A stretch of 64,000 nt of DNA, from positions 1 through 64,000 of the forward strand of contig DATJGR010000105.1 of NCBI GenBank assembly GCA_035494855.1, read 5' to 3'. This stretch comes from DATJGR01 sp035494855. Lineage in GTDB: Bacteria > Pseudomonadota > Gammaproteobacteria > Pseudomonadales > Azotimanducaceae. The notes beneath the pieces were generated by a model. The model was not told the DNA's origin and searched no databases. It was given only the letters and a program-made list of their open reading frames with translations. The translations under genes and the position numbers were made by a program. Below are positions 10,885 to 19,422 of this stretch, one piece after another (within the stretch, counting starts at the first letter, position 1; the number at the start of each line of letters is the position of its first letter).

Positions 10885-13779
10885 ATGGGCGAGTCCAGGC
10901 TTTCCGACGATCCCGCCTCGCTCGCTACACCTGCAGATTGGGGCATCTATCGCCGCCTCCTGACTTACGTCGTGCCGATGTGGCCGTACTTCCTGGTCGC
11001 TTTGGTCGGATTCGCCCTCGGCAACGGCGCGGAAGCGTATTTCGCGCGCCTGTTCGGCGACATCGTGGAGGCGTTGGCGAATCCCGGACCAGATGACTGG
11101 TTGAAGTTTCCGCTGCTGATGCTGGCCACCGTTCTGGTCCGCGGTATCGGCGATTTCACCGGCGAATTCCTTCTGTCGCGCGTGTCGTACAGAGTGGTCC
11201 ACCAGTTGCGAATCCAGCTGTTCGATCAGCTGCTGCGCATGCCGAGTGCCTATTTCGACCGGAGTGCGAAAGGCCACCTGGTCTCGCGGATCACGTTCAA
11301 CGTGGCGCAGTTGCGCGACACCGCCACCGATGCGCTCAAGTCGGTCGTCCAGGATGGATCGAAGGTGGTGGTGCTGCTCGGCGCGATGATCTGGGCCAAC
11401 TGGCGCCTGACGATGATTTTCCTCGTGATCGCGCCAGTGGTCGCGATCGTCGTTTCGTATGCGAGCAACCGGTTCCGCAGCATCAGCCGACGCATCCAGA
11501 ATTCGATGGGCGACGTCACGCACGTCGCTTCCGAAGCGGTAAACGGATATCGCGTCGTCCGCACGTTCGGAGGTGAAGCGTACGAGCGCAAGCGATTCGA
11601 GAAATCCAGCCGCGCGAACCAGCAGCAGAACCTGAAGATGGTCGTGACGAAAGCGTGGAGCACGGAAATCATCCAGGTGTTCGTCGCCGGGGCGCTGTCG
11701 ATGCTGATCGCGTTGCTGTTTCAACCCCGCATCGCGGGGTCGATGTCGCCCGGCGACGTGGTCTATTTCGTCGGGTTGGCCGGGTTGCTCGCGCGTCCGA
11801 TCAAGAAGCTGTCGGAAGTGAATTCGCGACTGCAGCGCGGCCTGGCGGCGGCGGAAGACATTTTTTCGCAGCTGGATCAGGGGACGGAACCGGACAGCGG
11901 CACGTTCACCGTTGCGCGGGCAACCGGGCGCATCGAATTTCGCAACGTCTCGTTCGCCTACGAGTCCGGCAGCGGCCCCGTGTTGCACGAAATCGATCTG
12001 GTGGTGGAGCCCGGACAACGGGTCGCACTCGTCGGGCGATCCGGTGCCGGCAAGTCGACCCTGGTGAGCCTGATTCCGCGCTTCTACGACCAGTGCAGCG
12101 GCGAGATTCTGCTGGATGGCAGGCCACTCGCGGACTACGACCTGCAATCGCTGCGCGATCAGATTGCGCTCGTCACGCAACAGGTGGTGCTGTTCAACGA
12201 CACGCTCGAGCGCAACATCGCCTACGGCAGATTGAGCGATTCGCCGCCGGACGCGATCTGGAACGCAGTCAGGCGCGCACATGCTGACGGATTCATCGAG
12301 GCGCTTCCGGATGGTCTGCAGACTATCGTCGGTGACGACGGCGTACTGCTGTCGGGCGGCCAGCGGCAACGCGTGGCGATCGCCCGTGCCCTACTGAAAG
12401 ACGCGCCGATTCTGATCCTCGACGAAGCGACGTCGTCGCTCGACGCGGAATCGGAGCAGTATATTCAGGCGGCGCTCGAGGAGGTGATGCGCGGCCGTAC
12501 GACCCTGGTCATCGCGCATCGGTTGTCCACCATCGAGCACGCGGATCTCATCGTGGTCGTAGACGGTGGCCGCATCGTCGAGCGCGGTAGCCATCGCGAA
12601 TTGCTCGCGCGCGGTGGAACCTACTCCGAACTCTATTCTTCGCAGTTCGCCCAACGCCTTCAGTCGGGCGCGCGGCCAATCGCGGCCCCAGGCACGCCAC
12701 GAGCACCGGCGCCAGGGCCGCAGCTGCGTTCCCTCGCCGTATCTGCGCCGGCCGCGATGGTTCGCGGCTGGTACGGAGATTCGAACTGGGTACGCCTGCT
12801 GGCGCCGTTCGCGCGCCTGTATCAGACCGTGGTGAGACGGCGCCGCTTCCGATACCTCGCCGGACGCAGCGAACGTTGGCGTGCGCCGGTGCCGGTGATC
12901 GTCGTCGGCAACATTACCGTTGGCGGCACGGGCAAGACGCCGTTCGTCATCTGGCTCTCGCGCTGGCTGACAGCGCGCGGATTTCGTCCGGGCATCGTGT
13001 CGCGCGGCTATGGCGGCAAGCGCTCGCCGACTGCGGTGTTCGTAACCGAGGACGATGACCCCGACGTGGTCGGCGACGAAGCGCCGCTGTTGGCGCGACG
13101 CACGCGCTGCCCCGTGGTAGTTGCCGCCGATCGCGTACAGGCGGTGCGACGACTCGTCGATGAAACGCCCTGCGATATCGTGATCAGCGACGACGGCTTG
13201 CAGCACTATGCGTTGTCGCGCGACGTCGAGATCGTTCTGATCGACGGCGAACGCGGCTTCGGTAACGGCCGCAGTCTGCCGGCGGGTCCGTTGCGCGAAC
13301 CGGTGTCGCGTTTGGGCGAGGTGGACTTCGTCGTCGCCAGCGGCTGTGCGTCGGGAAGCAGCGATCGAGAGTGGGTGATGGAAGTTTTGCCGCGCGCATT
13401 CGTGAATCTGCGCAGCGGCGAACGCGTTCAAGCCGCCGATTTTCGCGCGACCCGCGTGCACGCAATCGCGGGGATCGGCAATCCCGAACGGTTCTTCGGT
13501 ACGCTGCGAAAACTCGGCCTCGGAGGCGACTTCATCGCGCTCGACGATCACCACCGATTCTCGCCCGGCGATCTCGCTTTCGACGACGACGCGCCGGTGG
13601 TGATGACGGAGAAGGACGCAATCAAGGTAACGTGGATGACTCAGGACGACCTGCCCGCGCAGTGCTGGTACCTCGAAATCGACGTGGCGTTGAGCGAGCG
13701 CGCGGAGACCACACTGGCAGAGTGTCTGACGGCACGTGGCATCGTCGCCGAGCGTTCGCGATTGACGGAGGCGCGATAG
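10885..13779 (+). CDS. msbA-lpxK: MsbA-LpxK fusion: lipid A flippase joined to tetraacyldisaccharide 4'-kinase
   Basis: One open frame of 964 codons holds two essential lipid A proteins. Residues 1-590 are MsbA: six membrane helices, then an ABC domain with GRSGAGKST near 384, LSGGQRQR near 489 and LILDEATSSLD near 510. A Pro/Ala-rich linker of about 30 residues follows. From about 625 to 964 the protein is LpxK, with GNITVGGTGKTP near 675 and SDDGLQHY further on. An internal ATG at 12757 could start LpxK separately, but no Shine-Dalgarno precedes it. LpxK phosphorylates the 4' position of the lipid A precursor and MsbA flips core-lipid A outward. Both halves look intact. kdsB follows by 3 bp. 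Confidence 0.88.
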   Translation: MGESRLSDDPASLATPADWGIYRRLLTYVVPMWPYFLVALVGFALGNGAEAYFARLFGDIVEALANPGPDDWLKFPLLMLATVLVRGIGDFTGEFLLSRVSYRVVHQLRIQLFDQLLRMPSAYFDRSAKGHLVSRITFNVAQLRDTATDALKSVVQDGSKVVVLLGAMIWANWRLTMIFLVIAPVVAIVVSYASNRFRSISRRIQNSMGDVTHVASEAVNGYRVVRTFGGEAYERKRFEKSSRANQQQNLKMVVTKAWSTEIIQVFVAGALSMLIALLFQPRIAGSMSPGDVVYFVGLAGLLARPIKKLSEVNSRLQRGLAAAEDIFSQLDQGTEPDSGTFTVARATGRIEFRNVSFAYESGSGPVLHEIDLVVEPGQRVALVGRSGAGKSTLVSLIPRFYDQCSGEILLDGRPLADYDLQSLRDQIALVTQQVVLFNDTLERNIAYGRLSDSPPDAIWNAVRRAHADGFIEALPDGLQTIVGDDGVLLSGGQRQRVAIARALLKDAPILILDEATSSLDAESEQYIQAALEEVMRGRTTLVIAHRLSTIEHADLIVVVDGGRIVERGSHRELLARGGTYSELYSSQFAQRLQSGARPIAAPGTPRAPAPGPQLRSLAVSAPAAMVRGWYGDSNWVRLLAPFARLYQTVVRRRRFRYLAGRSERWRAPVPVIVVGNITVGGTGKTPFVIWLSRWLTARGFRPGIVSRGYGGKRSPTAVFVTEDDDPDVVGDEAPLLARRTRCPVVVAADRVQAVRRLVDETPCDIVISDDGLQHYALSRDVEIVLIDGERGFGNGRSLPAGPLREPVSRLGEVDFVVASGCASGSSDREWVMEVLPRAFVNLRSGERVQAADFRATRVHAIAGIGNPERFFGTLRKLGLGGDFIALDDHHRFSPGDLAFDDDAPVVMTEKDAIKVTWMTQDDLPAQCWYLEIDVALSERAETTLAECLTARGIVAERSRLTEAR

Positions 13780-13782
13780 ACG

Positions 13783-14556
13783 ATGGACCCCATCTTCTCG
13801 GTCGTCATTCCGGCACGGTTCGCGTCGACGCGGCTGCCCGGCAAACCGCTCGCGGACATCGACGGATTGCCGATGATCGTCCGCGTCGCGCGCCAGGCGG
13901 TATCGAGCGGCGCGCGCGACGTCGTCGTAGCCACCGATGACGCGCGCGTACAACGCGCCGTCACCGATCACGGGCACGATGCCGTGCTGACGCGTGCCGA
14001 TCACCAGTCGGGATCCGACCGCGTGATGGAGGTGGTCACCGCAAAGGGCTGGCCGGACGGCCACATCGTGATCAACGTGCAGGGTGACGAACCGTTGATC
14101 CCGCCGTCTGTGATACGTCAGGTTGCGCAGTTGTTGCGCGACGCCCCGGACGTACTGATTGCGACGCTATGTGAAGCGATCGACGACGCGGAACGCCTTT
14201 TCGATCCGAACGTCGTCAAAGTGGTGCGCGATGTAGCGGGCCGAGCGCGCTACTTCTCGCGCGCGCCGATCCCATGGCGCCGCGACGACTTTGCGAAACC
14301 GTCGCGCGGCCAACTTTCGCTCAGGCAACGCGCGTGGTGGCGGCACATCGGGATCTACGGTTATCGCGTGGAGGGACTTTCCCGTTTCTGCGCGCTTCCG
14401 GCCGGCGTGCTGGAGCAGATCGAGTCGCTCGAGCAGTTGCGGTTGCTGGAAAACGCGATCGAAATCGCTGTAGGTGAGGCGGTGGCCGAAGTACCGGGTG
14501 GGGTAGACACTCCCGCCGATCTCGAGCGCGTTCGTGCGTTATTGGCGGCTCGATGA
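13783..14556 (+). CDS. kdsB: 3-deoxy-manno-octulosonate cytidylyltransferase KdsB
   Basis: The protein has 257 residues. The N-terminal nucleotide-binding motif FSVVIPARFASTRLPGKPL, ATDDARV, and NVQGDEPLIPP are diagnostic. It activates Kdo as CMP-Kdo for transfer to lipid A, consistent with the neighbouring msbA-lpxK. The ATG follows three bases after the upstream stop, and a GGAGG lies about 11 bases before it. It overlaps the AlkB-like gene by 4 bp (ATGA). Confidence 0.95.
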   Translation: MDPIFSVVIPARFASTRLPGKPLADIDGLPMIVRVARQAVSSGARDVVVATDDARVQRAVTDHGHDAVLTRADHQSGSDRVMEVVTAKGWPDGHIVINVQGDEPLIPPSVIRQVAQLLRDAPDVLIATLCEAIDDAERLFDPNVVKVVRDVAGRARYFSRAPIPWRRDDFAKPSRGQLSLRQRAWWRHIGIYGYRVEGLSRFCALPAGVLEQIESLEQLRLLENAIEIAVGEAVAEVPGGVDTPADLERVRALLAAR

Positions 14557-15173
14557 TCGACTCGGTTGCGCAAACACCCCCGAGTGAACTCGTTGGCCAA
14601 TACCGGTTGCCGGCGTGCGGCGACGTGCTGTACTTCCCGGAGTTTGTCGACAACGCGGCTGACATCGAACGCGCTCTGGCCGCGGACATCGAGTGGCGCG
14701 AGGAATCGCTGTTGATCTTCGGACGCCGCGTCAAAGTTCCGCGCCTGTGCGCGTGGTACGGCGACGTCGGCGTCGCCTACCAATATTCACATACCGTGCA
14801 TCGCGCCGAACCATGGCCGCCCATAGTCGGGAGCCTGCGCGACGCGCTGCACGAACGCTTGGCAATCCGCTTCAACTTCGTGCTCGCCAACCTGTACCGC
14901 GACGGCAACGACGCGCTGGGATGGCACGCCGACAACGAGCGTGACCTCGGGCCTTTTCCGTGCATCGCTTCGTTGAGCTTCGGAGCTTCGCGTCGCTTTT
15001 GCATGCGTCAGCGCACGGAAGACCGCCGCGCTTCGATCATGCTGGAATCCGGTTCGTTGCTGCTGATGTGGGGAACCTCGCAGCGCGACTGGCAACACTC
15101 CGTGCCGCGCTCGCGTGGCGTAGGCGAACCGAGAATCAACCTCACGTTCCGATCGGTGGAGACTGCGCCGTAG
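14553..15173 (+). CDS. AlkB-like Fe(II)/2-oxoglutarate-dependent dioxygenase
   Basis: The protein has 206 residues. Iron ligands are in GWHADNE (HxD) and WQHSVPR (distal His), and RINLTFR supplies the 2-oxoglutarate-binding Arg pair, the standard AlkB set. The PRLCAWYGD and NFVLANLYRDG segments are like the eukaryotic ALKBH2/3 and bacterial group 1B/2 enzymes that repair alkylated bases in DNA or RNA. It sits where many relatives have a low-molecular-weight tyrosine phosphatase, between kdsB and murB. Its frame is translationally coupled to kdsB by a 4-bp overlap. The murB GTG overlaps the last base of its stop. Confidence 0.85.
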   Translation: MIDSVAQTPPSELVGQYRLPACGDVLYFPEFVDNAADIERALAADIEWREESLLIFGRRVKVPRLCAWYGDVGVAYQYSHTVHRAEPWPPIVGSLRDALHERLAIRFNFVLANLYRDGNDALGWHADNERDLGPFPCIASLSFGASRRFCMRQRTEDRRASIMLESGSLLLMWGTSQRDWQHSVPRSRGVGEPRINLTFRSVETAP

Positions 15174-16189
15174 TGTTGCGCAGCGACGTGGAGTTGCAGG
15201 CCTTCAATACGCTGCGTCTGCCGTCGCGTGCGCAGTTCTTCGCGTGCCCTGATTCGGAAACCGAGGTCCGCGCGGCAATTGCGGACGCAGCAACCAGAGG
15301 ACTCGCGGTAACGATCCTCGGTGGTGGCAGCAACGTCGTGCTACGCGCGCACGTTCCAGGTTGCGTGATCATGCCGCGTCTTCGTCACATCCGCGTCGAA
15401 GCGGACGCTGACGCCTTCAGAGTCGTCGCCGGCGCTGGAATCGTGTGGCACGAGCTGGTGCGGTTCTGCCTTGGGCAAGGCATCAGCGGACTCGAGAATC
15501 TGGCACTGATCCCGGGCTGCGTCGGCGCAGCACCGATTCAGAACATCGGCGCATACGGCTTGGAACTCGCCGAACGGTTCGCCTCGCTAACGGCTATATC
15601 GTGTCGCGATGGAACCACCGTTACGATGGACGCGCGGCAATGCGGCTTCGGGTATCGCGATAGCGTGTTCAAGCGCCTCCCGCCTGGCAGCGTTCTCATC
15701 ACCTCGGTGACGTTGCGTCTGCCGCTGCGCGTCCAGGCGAGAACAGAGTACCCCGACGTCCGCCGCGAACTCGACGCGATGGGCGTTCGTGGCAGCGGCG
15801 TGGCCGTCGCTGAGGCTGTCACGCGCGTTCGCCGACGCAAGCTCCCGGACGTGCGACGGACGCCGAACGCGGGCAGTTTCTTCAAGAACCCGATACTCGA
15901 CGTCGATGCGGTGGACCGATTGCGCGCACAAATCGGCGACGTGCCGACGTATCCGGATGCGAACGGCATCAAGGTGGCTGCGGCGCGCCTGATCGATGCA
16001 GCAGGTTGGAAGGGGCGACACATCGGTCCGGCAGGGGTGTGGTCCCGTCAGCCACTGGTCCTGACGAACCGGTGAGGTGCGCGCGCCGTCGACGTGTTGC
16101 GTCTGGCGCGCGCTATTCAGGAGGACATCGCCGGTCGCTACGGCGTGGCGCTGGAAATCGAGCCGGCGATCATCGGATTCGACGAATGA
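15173..16189 (+). pseudogene. murB: UDP-N-acetylenolpyruvoylglucosamine reductase MurB, interrupted by an in-frame TGA
   Basis: From the GTG at 15173 (ribosome site around 15155-15161) the frame encodes a type I MurB: LGGGSNVVL for FAD binding, GLENLALIPGCVGAAPIQN, and YRDSVFK. It stops at TGA 16073-16075 (codon 301) right after LVLTNR. The same frame then continues for 37 more codons, GARAVDVLRLARAIQEDI and on to LEIEPAIIGFDE, the expected MurB tail, ending at 16187-16189. Restored length would be 338 residues, the family norm. The catalytic Glu (E325 in E. coli, in the L-E-x-E motif) lies beyond the TGA. A single G-to-T change of a GGA codon would explain it. Because MurB is essential, a base-call error, readthrough or a second murB are the alternatives. 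Confidence 0.85.
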
Positions 16190-16210
16190 GCCGGCGGCCA
16201 CGCCGCCGGC
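16190..16210. terminator. Perfect hairpin between convergent murB and rne
   Basis: GCCGGCGGC (16190-16198) and GCCGCCGGC (16202-16210) form a perfect 9-bp GC stem with a 3-base loop. It starts one base after the murB stop and lies just before the rne stop on the other strand, the right place for a bidirectional terminator. Neither side has a clear T run, so intrinsic termination would be weak. Confidence 0.5.
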
Positions 16211-16218
16211 CCAACGGG

Positions 16219-18939
16219 TCATTCCGGACTGCGTTCTCCGATTACGCCTTCCTGGCGCAGGCGCGCTTCGCGCTCCCGCTTGCGCACCTCACGCGGGTCG
16301 TTTGCGGCCCGGCCGGCAGGGCGCTCGGGTTCCTGCTTCACTGCCTCCGCCGCCGCTTCGATCGGCGACAGGACGACGACCGCGGGCGCGGCCTTCGGAC
16401 GCGGCGCATCAGATACCGGCTGCATGGCTGCCAGCGGCTCGACGCCTTCGAAGGACGGTGCGGGTTCGACGATGTCTACCGGCGCATCGGCTTCGACGAA
16501 CTCGGCGGTGACCGATAGGGGCGCCGCGGCGGCGACAGCCTCCTCGACGGGCTCGGCGCTCGGCACAGGACGACGCTCGTCGCCTTGGTTGCGGGCAACC
16601 GACGCGCGATCGCGCCGCGGACGCCGCTTGCTCTGCTCGAGATCCGTGGGTGTGCGGTCCTCGTCGATGTCGCGCGTCCGGCCTTCCGCGCGTGCGCCGT
16701 CGTTAGGATGACGCTCGCGCCGTGGTTCCCGCTGTTCTCGGACCGGCTCCGTTGCTTCTACTGCCTCCGCGACCTCAGCGTCTTCTCGCGGGGGACGCGG
16801 CCGGCGCTCGGCGTTGTCGTCGCGGCCGCGCCGACCTCGTTCGCGATTCGGACGATCCCCCCTGTCCCCGGACGAGCGCTCGGAAGCGGACTCCTCACCG
16901 TCACGACCACCGCGACGACCGCGCGCACCATTGCGCGGGGCACCGCCATCGCGGGACGCATCGCTTGCGCGCGGAGGCGCACTGCCTTCGCCGCCGACGG
17001 TGATCGTCTCCTGCAAACGTTCAGCGCGGTCGCCGGAGCGCGGACCCGAACGCGAACGTCCACCGCGACCGCGTCTCGCCCTGTCTGCCGATCGTGGACC
17101 GCCGGAACGTGAGTCGTCGGAGCGTTGCGCGTCGCCGCGGGTCTCGCTGCGGTTGTCACGCGACGCGGAGTCCGCGGAAGCAGGTGTGCGCGGCGGTGCG
17201 GCCTCGGTGGCCGCTTCCTTCTTGAAGATCGAGCCGAATATTCGGCTCAGCAGGCCTGATTGCTGCGCGGCGAGCGCCGTCGGTTGTGGCGCCGCTGCCG
17301 TCGCGACGGGCACAGCGGGCATCGGTTGTGGCGGCGGCGGTGCGGCGGGACGCACCACCGCTTCCTGCGGGCGAGCGGCGCGCGCCGGCTCCGGCTGTCG
17401 CGCTTCGATTTCGTCTGCGAGCGGCGTGTCCGCAAGCTCGTAGCTGGCGACGCCTGCTTCTGCCTCGGCCAGATCGTCGCGTATACGCTGCACTTCGTAA
17501 TGCGGCGTTTCGAGTCGATCGGTCGGCACGATGACGAGATGCGTGTTGGTGCGACGCTCGACCTCCGCGACGTCGCGACGTTTCTCGTTGAGCAGGTACG
17601 AACCGACGCTGAGCGGCACGATTGCGCGCACGATCGAGCTGCGTTCCTTCAGAGCTTCTTCTTCCATCACGCGCAGAATGCCGAGCGCAAGTGAACGCAC
17701 GTCGCGGATGCGACCCTGACCGCTGCAACGCGGGCACAGTTCGGTGGTGATCTCTTCGAGCGACGGGCGCAACCGCTGGCGCGACATTTCCATCAACCCG
17801 AATCGTGAAATGCGACCGACCTGCACGCGCGCGCGATCGGTTTCCAGCACTTCGCGCATCCGGTTCTCCACGGCGCGCTGATTCTTCACGCTGGCCATGT
17901 CGATGAAGTCGATGACAATCAGGCCGCCGACATCGCGAAGGCGCAGCTGACGGGCGACCTCTTCCGCGGCTTCGAGGTTCGTATTGAGCGCCGTCTCTTC
18001 GATGTCGGCGCCTTTAGTCGCGCGCGCCGAGTTGATGTCGATCGAAACGAGCGCTTCGGTCGGGTCGATGACCAGGCTGCCGCCCGACGGTAGGCGCACG
18101 GCGCGCTGGAATGCCGATTCGATCTGCGACTCGATCTGGTAACGCGAGAACAACGGAATGTTGTCGCTGTAGAACTTGATCCGGTCCTTGAAGTTCGGCA
18201 TCACCTGATCGATGAACGCGTGGGCTTCGTCGTAAGCCTCGCGCTGGTCGATCAATACTTCGCCGATATCGGTGCGCAGGTTGTCGCGAATCGCGCGCAG
18301 GATGACGTTGTTTTCCTGATACAGCAGCGCCGGCGCCTTTTCCTGGTCGGCTGCTTTCTGGATTGCGCTCCAGAGTTCCACGAGATAGTCGCAGTCGGAC
18401 TGCAATTCTTCGGAGCTCCGGCCGATGCCGGCGGTGCGTACGATCACGCCCATGCCTTCCGGCAGGTTCAGTTGCGACAACGCGTCGCGCAGCAGATCGC
18501 GGTCGTCGCCTTCGATGCGCCGCGAGATGCCGCCAGCGCGCGGATTGTTCGGCATCAGTACGAGGTAGCGACCGGCGAGGCTGATGAAGGTCGACAGCGC
18601 CGCACCTTTGGTACCGCGTTCTTCCTTGTCGACCTGCACGATCATCTCCTGACCCTCTTCGATCAGGTCCTGGATGCTGCGTTTGCCTTCGGCGCCCTTT
18701 TTGGTGAAGTACGTCCGGGAGATTTCTTTGAGGGGCAGGAAGCCGTGCCGCTCCGAACCGAACTCTACGAACGCGGCCTCGAGGCTCGGTTCGACGCGCG
18801 TGATGCGCGCTTTGTAGATGGAGGATTTCTTCTGTTCGCGGCCGCGGTTTTCGATGTCGAGGTCATAGATCCGCTGACCGTCGACGAGCGCAACCCGGAC
18901 CTCTTCGGCCTGGGTCGCATTGATGAGCATTCTTTTCAT
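16219..18939 (-). CDS. rne: Ribonuclease E
   Basis: The protein has 906 residues from MKRMLINATQAEEVRVAL. An S1 RNA-binding domain lies near 35-120, the catalytic DNase I-like subdomain has Asp301 (SIDINSA) and Asp344 (LIVIDFIDM), equivalent to E. coli D303 and D346, and the zinc link CPRCSGQG has Cys402 and Cys405. After about 520 the chain becomes disordered and very rich in Arg, Pro, Asp and Ala, the scaffold for degradosome partners and RNA. RNase E is the main endonuclease of mRNA decay and of rRNA and tRNA processing. The gene is divergent from rluC with a long structured leader, as in E. coli. Confidence 0.95.
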   Translation of the reverse strand: MKRMLINATQAEEVRVALVDGQRIYDLDIENRGREQKKSSIYKARITRVEPSLEAAFVEFGSERHGFLPLKEISRTYFTKKGAEGKRSIQDLIEEGQEMIVQVDKEERGTKGAALSTFISLAGRYLVLMPNNPRAGGISRRIEGDDRDLLRDALSQLNLPEGMGVIVRTAGIGRSSEELQSDCDYLVELWSAIQKAADQEKAPALLYQENNVILRAIRDNLRTDIGEVLIDQREAYDEAHAFIDQVMPNFKDRIKFYSDNIPLFSRYQIESQIESAFQRAVRLPSGGSLVIDPTEALVSIDINSARATKGADIEETALNTNLEAAEEVARQLRLRDVGGLIVIDFIDMASVKNQRAVENRMREVLETDRARVQVGRISRFGLMEMSRQRLRPSLEEITTELCPRCSGQGRIRDVRSLALGILRVMEEEALKERSSIVRAIVPLSVGSYLLNEKRRDVAEVERRTNTHLVIVPTDRLETPHYEVQRIRDDLAEAEAGVASYELADTPLADEIEARQPEPARAARPQEAVVRPAAPPPPQPMPAVPVATAAAPQPTALAAQQSGLLSRIFGSIFKKEAATEAAPPRTPASADSASRDNRSETRGDAQRSDDSRSGGPRSADRARRGRGGRSRSGPRSGDRAERLQETITVGGEGSAPPRASDASRDGGAPRNGARGRRGGRDGEESASERSSGDRGDRPNRERGRRGRDDNAERRPRPPREDAEVAEAVEATEPVREQREPRRERHPNDGARAEGRTRDIDEDRTPTDLEQSKRRPRRDRASVARNQGDERRPVPSAEPVEEAVAAAAPLSVTAEFVEADAPVDIVEPAPSFEGVEPLAAMQPVSDAPRPKAAPAVVVLSPIEAAAEAVKQEPERPAGRAANDPREVRKREREARLRQEGVIGERSPE

Positions 18940-19125
18940 GTCGTTCGTTCCATTGTTGGGCCGTAGCACCACAACGGGACGTTGACGTTCGGAAAGCAGG
19001 CCACGCAGCGCCAAACGCTGCGGGGTTTCAGTTCAGATGATGTGGAGCGAATCGAGACGGCGAGTGAATTGCTGCGTCTTCTTGATGCTCGAGGGTCTGA
19101 GCTATCGCTGTACTGATACTGATCC

Positions 19126-19145
19126 GCTCCGTATTTTGGCGGAGC
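19126..19145 (-). repeat. Stem-loop 1 in rne leader
   Basis: GCTCCG (19126-19131) and CGGAGC (19140-19145) form a 6-bp stem with an 8-base loop. It would lie about 190-205 bases before the rne start codon in the transcript. Confidence 0.4.
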
Positions 19146-19165
19146 CCCTTCTTGTTGCAACGGTA

Positions 19166-19190
19166 TGCGTCGATGATGAATGTCGACGCA
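19166..19190 (-). repeat. Stem-loop 2 in rne leader
   Basis: TGCGTCGA (19166-19173) and TCGACGCA (19183-19190) are perfect 8-base inverted repeats around a 9-base loop, about 227-251 bases before the rne start. With stem-loop 1 it may form a self-regulated leader, or it may be a protein operator. Confidence 0.45.
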
Positions 19191-19422
19191 GTCGATGTTC
19201 TTTCCTCTCGTCAACGCACTTATTGTCGATGTTCGGCGCGTTGTCGTGGCGGGGACAGATCGCTGTCAATTGTCTCCGCATGATGCAGAATGCCGGGCTG
19301 AACCTTGGGCATGCCGCGTCAAACCGTGTTTTGCCGCCTCTCCGCTGCACACAGGCACCGGGTGGCAAAGCGGACGGAATATAGCAGCGCCTTCTAAGTA
19401 CATCAATCGCCAAGGAAAGCAT

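Larger units (their letters stand above)
18940..19422. promoter_or_regulatory. Divergent rne-rluC intergenic region with probable rne leader
   Basis: This 483-bp stretch has no coding region I can support. On the minus strand it should contain the untranslated leader of rne. Two stable stem-loops are visible (listed separately) about 190-250 bases before the rne start. E. coli rne has a 361-base leader whose hairpins mediate autoregulation; the similar length and position are suggestive, but no sequence match to the E. coli elements was found. No convincing -35/-10 pair was identified for either gene. Confidence 0.45.

Noticed and set aside
16073..16075. murB TGA as a selenocysteine codon
   Set aside because: MurB has no selenocysteine form, the aligned residue is Gly, and no SECIS-like hairpin follows directly within the next bases.
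16190..16210. Hairpin after murB as a strong rho-independent terminator
   Set aside because: The stem is perfect but neither strand has a T run, so it is recorded only as a hairpin with modest confidence.
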